Assembly: GCA_903924765.1 (NCBI GenBank)
Contig: CAIYCT010000035.1
Location: 1 to 51,395 of the forward strand
Source: an uncultured Rhodospirillaceae bacterium
Lineage (GTDB): Bacteria > Pseudomonadota > Alphaproteobacteria > Rhodospirillales > Magnetospirillaceae
Direction of reading: 5' to 3'
DNA length: 51,395 nt
Part shown: piece after piece, positions 12,028-19,357 of the stretch
How positions within the stretch are numbered: the first letter of the stretch is position 1
Layout of the letters: each line of letters opens with the position of its first letter
Made by a program: the position numbers and the translations under genes
The notes under the pieces: generated by a model
The model's database searches: none
What the model was told of the DNA's origin: nothing
What the model saw: only the letters and a program-made list of their open reading frames with translations

Positions 12028-13035
12028 ATGGGTGTGCGCGTTTCCATCAATGGGTTCGGCCGGATCGGTCGTTTGGTTTTGCGTTCTTTGATCGAGACGG
12101 GACGCACCGATATCGACGTGGTGGCCATCAATGATTTGGGCTCGCCCCAAGCCAATGCGCATCTGCTTAAATACGATTCGGTCCACGGCGTTCTGCAAGC
12201 GGATGTTCAGGCCGACGATTCCTCCATCACCATCAATGGCCGTCGCATTCAAGTGACCGCCGAACGCGATCCGGCCAAGCTGCCGTGGCGCGAGCACAAC
12301 ATTGACGTGGCCATGGAATGCACCGGCCTGTTCACCAAGCGCGAGAAGGCCGCCGCCCATCTGGAAGCGGGCGCCAAGCGCGTGCTGATTTCCGCTCCTG
12401 GCGACGGGGCCGATTTGACCGTGGTTTACGGTGTCAACCATCACCTGCTGGAGAAAAATCATCTGGTGGTGTCGAACGGCTCTTGCACCACCAATTGCCT
12501 GGCTCCGGTGGCCCAAGTGCTGCACCAAACCTGCGGCATCAAGCACGGCTTCATGACCACCATTCACGCCTATACCGGCGATCAGGTCACAGTCGATACC
12601 CTGCACAAGGATTTGCGCCGCGCCCGCGCCGCCGCCTTGTCCATGATCCCCAACACCACCGGCGCGGCCAAGGCCATCGGTTTGGTATTGCCCGAATTGG
12701 CGGGCAAGTTGGATGGCGCGTCGGTTCGGGTGCCAACCCCCAACGTCTCGATGGTCGATTTGAAGTTCGTGGCCGAGCGCGCCACCACCAAGGACGCCAT
12801 CCACGCCGCCATGAAGGAAGCCGCCAGCGGTCGTCTGAAGGGCGTGTTGGGGTACACCGAGGAAGAATTGGTGTCGGTTGATTTCAACCACAACGCCGCG
12901 TCCTCGACCTTCGATGCTACCCAAACCAAGGTGATCGAAGGCACTTTCGTTCGCATCGTGTCTTGGTACGACAACGAATGGGGCTTCTCGACCCGCATGT
13001 CCGACGTGGCTCTGCTGCTGTCCAAACTGGGTTAA
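12028..13035 (+). CDS. gap: type I glyceraldehyde-3-phosphate dehydrogenase
   Basis: This enzyme converts glyceraldehyde 3-phosphate, phosphate and NAD(P)+ to 1,3-bisphosphoglycerate. The 335-residue length is typical. The Rossmann motif INGFGRIGR starts at residue 7, the catalytic cysteine is Cys153 in SNGSCTTNCLAP, followed by HAYTGDQ, and the C-terminal SWYDNEWGFSTRM is present. The ATG at 12028 follows GGAG (12015-12018). pgk begins 10 bp after the stop codon, so the two act as an operon carrying consecutive glycolytic/gluconeogenic steps. Erythrose-4-phosphate dehydrogenase (epd) is a close relative, but the pgk linkage favours gap. Confidence 0.95.
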   Translation: MGVRVSINGFGRIGRLVLRSLIETGRTDIDVVAINDLGSPQANAHLLKYDSVHGVLQADVQADDSSITINGRRIQVTAERDPAKLPWREHNIDVAMECTGLFTKREKAAAHLEAGAKRVLISAPGDGADLTVVYGVNHHLLEKNHLVVSNGSCTTNCLAPVAQVLHQTCGIKHGFMTTIHAYTGDQVTVDTLHKDLRRARAAALSMIPNTTGAAKAIGLVLPELAGKLDGASVRVPTPNVSMVDLKFVAERATTKDAIHAAMKEAASGRLKGVLGYTEEELVSVDFNHNAASSTFDATQTKVIEGTFVRIVSWYDNEWGFSTRMSDVALLLSKLG

Positions 13036-13045
13036 GGGGATGCCG

Positions 13046-14230
13046 ATGTTCAACACCATCGACAGCCTGGATGTCAAAGGCAAGCGTGTCCTGGTCCGTT
13101 TGGATCTTAACGTCCCGGCAAAGGACGGCAAGGTAACCGACGACACCCGCATCCGGCGCTCGACCGCGACTTTGACCGAGTTGCTGGAGCGCGGGGCGCG
13201 AGTGGTGGTGATGACCCACTTCGGTCGCCCCAAGGGACGCGACGCAAGTTTCTCGCAGAAGCTGCTGCTGGACCCGCTGTCGGAAGCAGTCGGCCAAAAG
13301 GTCTCCTGGGCAGATGATTGCATCGGCGAGGTCGCTTTGAAGGCGGTGGCGGCGTTGAAAGACGGCGAGATTCTGTTGCTGGAAAATGTTCGCTTCCATC
13401 CGGAAGAGGAAAAAAACGACCCCGCTTTCGCTAAGCAATTGGCAGCATTGGGCGATTTGTACGTCAATGATGCGTTTTCCACAGCGCACCGCGCCCATGC
13501 TTCGACCGAAGGGTTGGCCCATTTATTGCCGGCCGCTGCGGGTCGTTTGATGCAAGCGGAATTGGTCGCGCTGACCAAGGCGCTGGAAACCCCCGACAAG
13601 CCGTTCGCGGCAGTGGTTGGCGGCTCCAAGGTTTCGACCAAGCTGGACGTGTTGGGTAATTTGGTGGCTAAAACCGATTATCTGATCATTGGTGGCGGCA
13701 TGGCCAACACCTTCTTGTTCGCGCAAGGGGTGGGGGTTGGTCAATCGCTGTGCGAGAAGGATATGGCGGCGACGGCGCTGGCGATTTTGGACAAAGCCAA
13801 AGCCAGCGGTTGTAAGATCATTCTGCCCATCGATGCGGTGGTGGCGCACGAATTCGCCGAGAATCCGCCGACCCAAGTGGTGGATATCAATCACGTGCCC
13901 GATGATATGATGATCCTGGATGCCGGTCCCGCTTCGGCCGATTTGATCATCCAGGAAATCGGCAAATGCAAGACATTGGTGTGGAATGGGCCGTTAGGCG
14001 CGTTCGAGGTCAGCCCGTTCGATATCGCCACCAATAAAGTGGCGCAAGCGGCGGCCCGCATGGTCAAGACCAGCGGTCTGATAGCCGTGGCGGGTGGTGG
14101 CGACACGGTGTCGGCCCTGGCCAAGGCAGGGGTCGAACACGATTTCTCGTACATTTCCACCGCTGGCGGCGCGTTCCTGGAGTGGCTTGAAGGCAAGACT
14201 CTTCCCGGCGTCGCCGCTTTGTTGCGATAA
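13046..14230 (+). CDS. pgk: phosphoglycerate kinase
   Basis: Pgk transfers the acyl phosphate of 1,3-bisphosphoglycerate to ADP, the step after Gap. The 394-residue protein starts MFNTIDSLDVKGKRVLVRLDLNVP, which includes the family's RxDxNVP signature. It contains MTHFGRPKG, LLENVRFHPEE, the hinge region VVGGSKVSTKLDVL and the nucleotide-binding AVAGGGDTVSAL near the C-terminus. The ATG at 13046 has AGGGG six bases upstream; an ATG at 13040 sits directly on that site and is less likely. It is followed by a strong terminator and is co-transcribed with gap. Confidence 0.96.
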   Translation: MFNTIDSLDVKGKRVLVRLDLNVPAKDGKVTDDTRIRRSTATLTELLERGARVVVMTHFGRPKGRDASFSQKLLLDPLSEAVGQKVSWADDCIGEVALKAVAALKDGEILLLENVRFHPEEEKNDPAFAKQLAALGDLYVNDAFSTAHRAHASTEGLAHLLPAAAGRLMQAELVALTKALETPDKPFAAVVGGSKVSTKLDVLGNLVAKTDYLIIGGGMANTFLFAQGVGVGQSLCEKDMAATALAILDKAKASGCKIILPIDAVVAHEFAENPPTQVVDINHVPDDMMILDAGPASADLIIQEIGKCKTLVWNGPLGAFEVSPFDIATNKVAQAAARMVKTSGLIAVAGGGDTVSALAKAGVEHDFSYISTAGGAFLEWLEGKTLPGVAALLR

Positions 14231-14234
14231 GCCC

Positions 14235-14265
14235 AATCCCCCGGCTTTATGCCGGGGGATTCTTT
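14235..14265. terminator. bidirectional terminator between pgk and the MCP-like gene
   Basis: An 11-bp perfect GC-rich stem (14235-14245 with 14251-14261, core TCCCCCGGC) and a 5-nt loop is followed by TTCTTTG on the plus strand. It begins 5 bp after pgk. It also covers the stop codon of the convergent minus-strand gene, so it may serve both. Confidence 0.75.
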
Positions 14266-15308
14266 GATTGTCCTTCTTTCTGAATCAAAATCCCGTACCA
14301 ACCCAGACCGGGATAGGTTTCATAACCGGGCGTCTTGGCAAAGGCGACGATGGTCTCGTCGTCCAATGTGTAAAAACCGCGATCACTTTTAGAGGATTTG
14401 ATCGGAAAGGACCCGGTCAAGACATCCTGATGATCGCTGGCTGCGATGATCCGATGGTGGCGATCAATGATCAGGCACCGGCTGGATTTCTTTTCTTCTT
14501 GGCTGAGCCGCACCCCTTCGACGATAGCCTGGGCTTGGGTTTCCCAATTGAAAAAGATTCCCAGCGCGCCGACGACCTTGCCGTTGATGGCGCCTCCCTC
14601 GCGGATGGCGGCGGAATAGATGGCGGCGGTTTGATTATCCAACTCGGCGACGGTCTGAATGTCGGCTACGGCGAATTCACTGCCGTCAAGGGTGTGGATG
14701 GCGTCTTGGAACCACGCTTGATTTTTGACCGATTTGCCCATGGCTTTCGGAAAGCGCTCTGACCGGCCGGTCGCGATGACGTTTCCGTCGGCGTCGGCGA
14801 TCCATAAATCCAAATAGACGGTGTAGGAATCCAAAATGACTCGCAGCCGGTTGGCTGCCCAATTCGCCAGATCCAGGTTGGCGGGATCGGCGGCGCAATC
14901 CACAACCGCCTGATCGGTCGCCCACCAGCGAACATCGCAAGATCGTTCGTACAAATTCCGGTCGATGGTCTCGATCATGTTGTGGGCTAAATCGGCCAAG
15001 CGCTCACCCCGGACGGCGTGCAGTTCCAGGGAAATGCGTTGACCGAATTCGACCAAGCCGGTCAGGCTGCTGCTTAGTTCATTCTGCAACGATGACGCCA
15101 GGGCAGCAATTTCCCCAGAGATGGATTTGACTTCGTCGGCAACCACGGCAAAGCCGCGCCCTGATTCGCCGAAACGGTGGGCTTCTATGGCGGCATTCAA
15201 CGCCAGCATGCGCGAGCGGCGGGTGATGCCGTGAATGCGGGTGATTTTATCATTGGTGACGGAGGCAACGGAATCGGTGATTTTTACCAGGTGATTGACG
15301 GACTGCAT
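14247..15308 (-). CDS. soluble chemoreceptor-like protein: MCP signalling hairpin then Cache domain
   Basis: The 353-residue product begins with a methyl-accepting chemotaxis protein hairpin tip ([19 protein letters not shown] at about 34-52, then [16 protein letters not shown]), the part that contacts CheA/CheW. Residues about 140-350 resemble a Cache sensor domain: [18 protein letters not shown], a WFQDAI segment and a second half ending in [14 protein letters not shown]. No membrane segment or signal peptide is visible. Typical receptors have the sensor first, then a membrane anchor, HAMP domain and hairpin; here the order is reversed and the anchor missing. The ATG at 15308 follows GGGAGAG. 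No che genes are nearby. A cytoplasmic sensor, possibly self-associating with receptor arrays, is an inference. Confidence 0.8.
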   Translation of the reverse strand: MQSVNHLVKITDSVASVTNDKITRIHGITRRSRMLALNAAIEAHRFGESGRGFAVVADEVKSISGEIAALASSLQNELSSSLTGLVEFGQRISLELHAVRGERLADLAHNMIETIDRNLYERSCDVRWWATDQAVVDCAADPANLDLANWAANRLRVILDSYTVYLDLWIADADGNVIATGRSERFPKAMGKSVKNQAWFQDAIHTLDGSEFAVADIQTVAELDNQTAAIYSAAIREGGAINGKVVGALGIFFNWETQAQAIVEGVRLSQEEKKSSRCLIIDRHHRIIAASDHQDVLTGSFPIKSSKSDRGFYTLDDETIVAFAKTPGYETYPGLGWYGILIQKEGQSKNPPA

Positions 15309-15418
15309 TAAATCTCTCCCTTGTTGGTCGGGTATTGGCAGTTTCAAAAGGAACGGAGCCCTAGGGGCCGCGTATCCAGGCGGAAGCTTCACATTTAAGG
15401 GCAAAATTTATGCCAAAG

Positions 15419-15435
15419 CGTATCGGTAGGATACG
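15419..15435. promoter_or_regulatory. inverted repeat upstream of the MCP-like gene
   Basis: CGTATC-GGTAG-GATACG is a 6-bp perfect dyad with a 5-bp spacer, about 110 bp upstream of the MCP-like start at 15308. It has the form of a dimeric regulator site, but no known regulator can be named. Confidence 0.35.
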
Positions 15436-15555
15436 TGCCATATTTACGCAAAAAGCCATGCCGCAACGCACAAATTTTTTGCGGACGCACAAAATTTGAG
15501 CACCATGCGAACGACGTAACACACAATTACTTTGTGGGTGCGTCTATGGTGCTGA

Positions 15556-16854
15556 TTATTCGGTTAGTGCCTTTTTTAGCCGTTCCACGCAAGCAGCGTG
15601 ATCGGGTTGGTAATCTTGGTCTTCCCACCAGGATTCCACGCGCGCCAGCATAGTGCCCATATGGGGACCTGGTGGGCACCCCAAATCCAGCGCATCTTGC
15701 CCGCGCAAGGGGAAGTGGACGGGCTGCCAAGAATCAGCCAAATCGAGCAAGGCGGTCCAGCGGGCGGTCATCGCCGACGAGACTTCATCCTTAATGCGGC
15801 GCTGCTCGGCCCAGGCCAGCAGTACATGGTCGCGAAACAGATCGGCTCCGGACCAATGCAACATCCGTCTAGCCGACTTTGCGTCTAGATCGGGACTGAC
15901 CGAAGTCCAGCCGTGGGCCATGGCTTTGACGCGGTCGGATTGTTCATTGGACAGGTGCAGACGTTGGCACAAATGGCGAGCGGCCAATGCGTCGGGCGGC
16001 AGCAGACAGGCCAAACGGCGCAACGGATCGGGACTGATATGGGGACGGATCAACGCCCGGCTTTCCAGCCAGATCAGAACTTTCAAGCGGTCGGCAAATG
16101 CCAATTCAGGTAAAATGTGATCGAAAAATCCGTCGAACAGCATCAAGGTCATGACCGGCGACGGATCGGGGGCGCTCAGCAATTTCAGCAGCTCGGCGGC
16201 GATGCGTTCGGCGGATAGCTCGACCAATCGATAGGATAATTTGCGGCAGGCGATCAGGCTGGGCCAATCGGGAGCGCCGAAGCCGAAATGGGCGTGAAAG
16301 CGGAAGAAACGCAAAATGCGCAAAACATCTTCGCTGATGCGGGTGAAGGCATCACCCACGAAGCGCACATGACGAGCGCCAAGATCGGCAAGGCCGTTGA
16401 ACGGATCCCATACCCGTCCGTCCAGATCCGCTGACAAGGTGTTGATGGTGAAATCCCGACGGGCGGCGTCTTCGCGCCACGATTTTGTAAAGGCCACTTG
16501 GGCGTGACGTCCGTCGGTTTTCTCGTCGCGGCGCAGGGTGGTGATCTCGAACGCGCGGCCCTCGCACACAGCGGTGACCGTGCCGTGAGCGATGCCGGTG
16601 GGCACGGCCTTGATGCCGTGTTGGGCCAGCAGAGTCATGACCAGATCGGGAGGATTGGGGGTGGCGATGTCGATGTCAGAAACTGGGCGATTCAATAACG
16701 CGTCGCGGACGCAGCCGCCGACAAAGCGGGCTTCGATGCCGTTGGCGGCAATGGCGGCCATGACCTTAAGGGTTGCTGGGTCGGTCAACCAGGGTTGCGG
16801 CTGGATCTGGCCGACGGGGTCGTCAGAGGACACCGCTGGTCGCCAACTCGTCAT
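15556..16854 (-). CDS. cca: CCA tRNA nucleotidyltransferase / poly(A) polymerase family protein
   Basis: Class II nucleotidyltransferases of this family add or repair the 3' CCA of tRNAs, or in some members polyadenylate RNA. The 432-residue protein has the nucleotidyltransferase core with FVGGCVRDALLNRP (about 43-56) and the metal-binding SDIDIATPN (about 59-67). RRDFTINTLSAD and RISEDVLRILRFFRFHAHFG follow, the latter in the neck/head domain, as in the alphaproteobacterial CCA enzymes. No HD phosphohydrolase motif is seen in the C-terminal part. The start overlaps the end of the upstream NUDIX gene by 32 bp, so the two are probably co-transcribed. CCA-adding activity is the likelier role because no other candidate is in view. 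Confidence 0.9.
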   Translation of the reverse strand: MTSWRPAVSSDDPVGQIQPQPWLTDPATLKVMAAIAANGIEARFVGGCVRDALLNRPVSDIDIATPNPPDLVMTLLAQHGIKAVPTGIAHGTVTAVCEGRAFEITTLRRDEKTDGRHAQVAFTKSWREDAARRDFTINTLSADLDGRVWDPFNGLADLGARHVRFVGDAFTRISEDVLRILRFFRFHAHFGFGAPDWPSLIACRKLSYRLVELSAERIAAELLKLLSAPDPSPVMTLMLFDGFFDHILPELAFADRLKVLIWLESRALIRPHISPDPLRRLACLLPPDALAARHLCQRLHLSNEQSDRVKAMAHGWTSVSPDLDAKSARRMLHWSGADLFRDHVLLAWAEQRRIKDEVSSAMTARWTALLDLADSWQPVHFPLRGQDALDLGCPPGPHMGTMLARVESWWEDQDYQPDHAACVERLKKALTE

Positions 16855-17434
16855 GGAAGGCCACCAGGATCGACGCGGTCAGGCCCCAAATGACCCGACC
16901 TTGCCAGGTCAGCGACCACCAGGATTTCTCGACGCCATCGACCAAGCGGGTCATACGCTGGTGATTGGCGCGGTCACAGATGAATGAGACCGGAACCTCG
17001 AACACCTCGGCCACTTCGAACGCATCCAAGGTCAGGGTAAAGGGCGGGCGAACGATACCGATCACCGGAATCACGCGGAACCCGGTCCCGGTTTTGCGCT
17101 CGTCCATACAGCCCAGCACGGTCACATTGTCGGGGCTTAAGCCGATTTCTTCTTCGGTTTCGCGCAGCGCACAGGTAATGGCGCAGCCGGAATCGGACTC
17201 TTCCAGGCGACCGCCGGGAAAACTGATTTGGCCGGGATGATGTTCCAGATGGGCGGTGCGCTGGGTCAACAACACGGTGGGACCGTCCGGGTGGTCCACC
17301 AGCGGAACCAGCACCGCTGCCGGCGTGCAGCCGTCCATTTCGACGCTTTCGCACGAGGAGGAACGTCCCGCTCTCCACCCGGTCAGGAGGGACAGATCAA
17401 GAGAAGAAGGAGGCGAGGTCAATGTTTCAGGCAT
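16823..17434 (-). CDS. NUDIX hydrolase, CoA pyrophosphatase type
   Basis: NUDIX enzymes of this subgroup hydrolyse the pyrophosphate of coenzyme A and its derivatives. The 203-residue protein carries the characteristic HPGQISFPGGRLEESD start of the motif, followed by ALRETEEEIGL, matching the CoA-type variant of the NUDIX box. The ATG at 17434 has no strong ribosome-binding site. The open frame extends upstream to 17539, which would abut the divergent moxR GTG, so the short form is preferred. It overlaps the cca-type gene by 32 bp at its 3' end. Confidence 0.9.
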   Translation of the reverse strand: MPETLTSPPSSLDLSLLTGWRAGRSSSCESVEMDGCTPAAVLVPLVDHPDGPTVLLTQRTAHLEHHPGQISFPGGRLEESDSGCAITCALRETEEEIGLSPDNVTVLGCMDERKTGTGFRVIPVIGIVRPPFTLTLDAFEVAEVFEVPVSFICDRANHQRMTRLVDGVEKSWWSLTWQGRVIWGLTASILVAFHDELATSGVL

Positions 17435-17540
17435 AAGACATACTATAGCCAACCCCTTCCCCTTGTCATAGGGTGATTTGGCGAGTCTGTCCGTCGAGAT
17501 TATAGTCGGCGGCAAAACAGGATTTAAGGAGCGGATCATC

Positions 17541-18524
17541 GTGACCGAACAGACGTTGGTGGATCAGGCGGACCGAACAGCTCAGGCGCTGAAGACCGCA
17601 AAGGCGGCGATCTCCGAGCGGGTGTTCGGCCAAGAGACGGTGATCGAACAGGTGTTGGCCGCCGTTCTGGCAGGGGGGCATGCGCTTTTGGTGGGTGTGC
17701 CCGGATTGGCCAAGACCCGTTTGGTGGAAACAGTGGGCGTGGTGTTGGGGCTGGAGGAACGCCGCATCCAATTCACCCCCGATCTGATGCCGTCCGATAT
17801 TCTGGGCGCCGAGATCCTGGATGAAAGCATCAGCGGCGAGCGACATTTCAGATTCATTCCCGGACCGGTGTTCTGTCAATTGCTGATGGCCGACGAAATC
17901 AATCGCGCCTCGCCCCGCACTCAATCGGCGTTGCTCCAGGCCATGCAAGAGGGCCGCGTCACCATCGCCGGGGAAACCTATCCGCTGCCCCAGCCTTTTC
18001 ATGTCATAGCCACGCAAAACCCGCTGGAGCAGGAAGGCACCTATCCGTTGCCCGAAGCCCAGCTGGATCGGTTCTTGTTGGAAATTCCGGTGGGCTATCC
18101 CGATCTAGAGTCGGAACGCAAGATGCTGGTGGCCACCACCGGCGCACCGGAACCTAAGCCCAGATCGGTTTTGACCGCGCTGGATTTAAGCGATGCCCAA
18201 GCTCTGGTCCGGCAAATGCCTGTGGGTGACGGGGTGGTGTCGGCGATTTTGCGGATGGTGCGCGATGGCAGGCCCGAGACCACCAGCCTGGAGTCCATCA
18301 AACAGTTCGTCCATTGGGGGCCGGGTCCCCGAGCAGCGCAGGCGCTGATGCTGGCGTCGCGGGCGCGGGCCTTGTTAGATGGCCGCCTGTCGCCATCCTT
18401 GGACGATGTGGCGGCGTTGGCCCCGTCGGCGCTGCGCCACCGCATGGCGTTGACCTTTGCCGCGCGGGCCGAAGGGGTGACCTTGGACCGACTGATCCAA
18501 ACACTGATCGGCCGCTTGGGATGA
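17541..18524 (+). CDS. MoxR family AAA+ ATPase
   Basis: MoxR ATPases act as chaperones that, with VWA-domain partners, help assemble or activate other protein complexes. The 327-residue product has Walker A GVPGLAKT (about 51-58), the FTPDLMPSDILGAEIL segment, Walker B LLMADEINRASPRTQSALLQAM, and a sensor region ATQNPLEQEGTYPLPEAQLDRF. The GTG start follows AAGGAG (17526-17531, 9-nt gap). It is the first of four genes whose ends overlap by 4 bp each (ATGA/GTGA type), the classical MoxR-DUF58-BatA-like cluster. The client of this cluster is not known in alphaproteobacteria. Confidence 0.93.
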   Translation: MTEQTLVDQADRTAQALKTAKAAISERVFGQETVIEQVLAAVLAGGHALLVGVPGLAKTRLVETVGVVLGLEERRIQFTPDLMPSDILGAEILDESISGERHFRFIPGPVFCQLLMADEINRASPRTQSALLQAMQEGRVTIAGETYPLPQPFHVIATQNPLEQEGTYPLPEAQLDRFLLEIPVGYPDLESERKMLVATTGAPEPKPRSVLTALDLSDAQALVRQMPVGDGVVSAILRMVRDGRPETTSLESIKQFVHWGPGPRAAQALMLASRARALLDGRLSPSLDDVAALAPSALRHRMALTFAARAEGVTLDRLIQTLIGRLG

Positions 18525-19357
18525 AACAGCAAGCCCTTGTCTTGGCCGATGCGCTGCCGCCCTTGTTGATGGCAGCGCGGCAAATCGCCGGGTCGGTGAT
18601 GGGCGCGCATGGACGCAGGCAGGCCGGTCCCGGCGACAGCTTTTGGCAATATCGAGTTGCTCGTCCAGGCGATTCCTTGCGTCAGATCGACTGGCGGCAA
18701 TCGGCTCGCAGCCAGTCCCTGCAGGTGCGCGAGACTGAATGGGCGGCGGCCCAGACGGTGCATGTCTGGTGCGATAGCGGCGACGGGATGGACTGGCGCT
18801 CGCAAGCGACACTCCCGACCAAGTCGCAACGCGCCCTGGTCTTGACGCTGGCGGCGTCCTTGCTGGCTTTGCGCGGCGGCGAGCGGGTGTGTCCGTTCGG
18901 CTCGGCCCCGATCAGCGGCGAACATCAGGTGGAGCGGGTGGCGCTGAGCGTGGGACTGCGCGCCGATCCCGTCCCCGGTCCGACCTTGGCGCCCGGTCAT
19001 TCGGTCCTCTTGGTCTCGGATTTTCTGGCTCCTCTCGATCACTGGGAGAGCGTGTTGAAAGCTTTGTCTAGGCGGGGCGCGGCCGGGCATTTGCTCCAGG
19101 TGCTGGACCCGGCCGAGGAAACCTTTCCGTTCAGCGGACGCATCGTGTTTCGCCATCAGGGACAGTCCGATTCGGTGGAATTGGGACGGGCCCAGGATGT
19201 GGCAGCTTCTTATCGCGAACGCATAGCGGACCATTGCCGCGATTTGACCTCGCTGGCCCAGTCCCAGGGCTGGACGTGCCTTAAGCACCGCACCGATCAT
19301 TCCGCCCAAACCGCGTTGCTAGCGCTTTACACCCGCCTGTCGGAGCGGGCACGGTGA
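18521..19357 (+). CDS. DUF58 domain-containing protein
   Basis: This 278-residue protein starts at an ATG overlapping the moxR stop (ATGA). It contains the DUF58 hallmark, YRVARPGDSLRQIDWRQSAR followed by LQVRETE (about 44-72), and the VHVWCDSGDGMDW stretch that resembles a degenerate VWA core. DUF58 proteins are constant partners of MoxR ATPases; their exact activity is unknown. Unlike many members it has no N-terminal membrane segments and would be cytoplasmic. It is translationally coupled on both sides. Confidence 0.88.
   Translation: MKQQALVLADALPPLLMAARQIAGSVMGAHGRRQAGPGDSFWQYRVARPGDSLRQIDWRQSARSQSLQVRETEWAAAQTVHVWCDSGDGMDWRSQATLPTKSQRALVLTLAASLLALRGGERVCPFGSAPISGEHQVERVALSVGLRADPVPGPTLAPGHSVLLVSDFLAPLDHWESVLKALSRRGAAGHLLQVLDPAEETFPFSGRIVFRHQGQSDSVELGRAQDVAASYRERIADHCRDLTSLAQSQGWTCLKHRTDHSAQTALLALYTRLSERAR

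Noticed and set aside
12001-13641. Open frame of 546 codons on the minus strand opposite gap and pgk
   Set aside because: Low-complexity shadow of two well-identified glycolytic genes.
15435-15653. Small plus-strand open frame between the MCP-like and cca-type genes
   Set aside because: It overlaps the 3' end of the cca-type gene, has no ribosome-binding site and no recognisable content.
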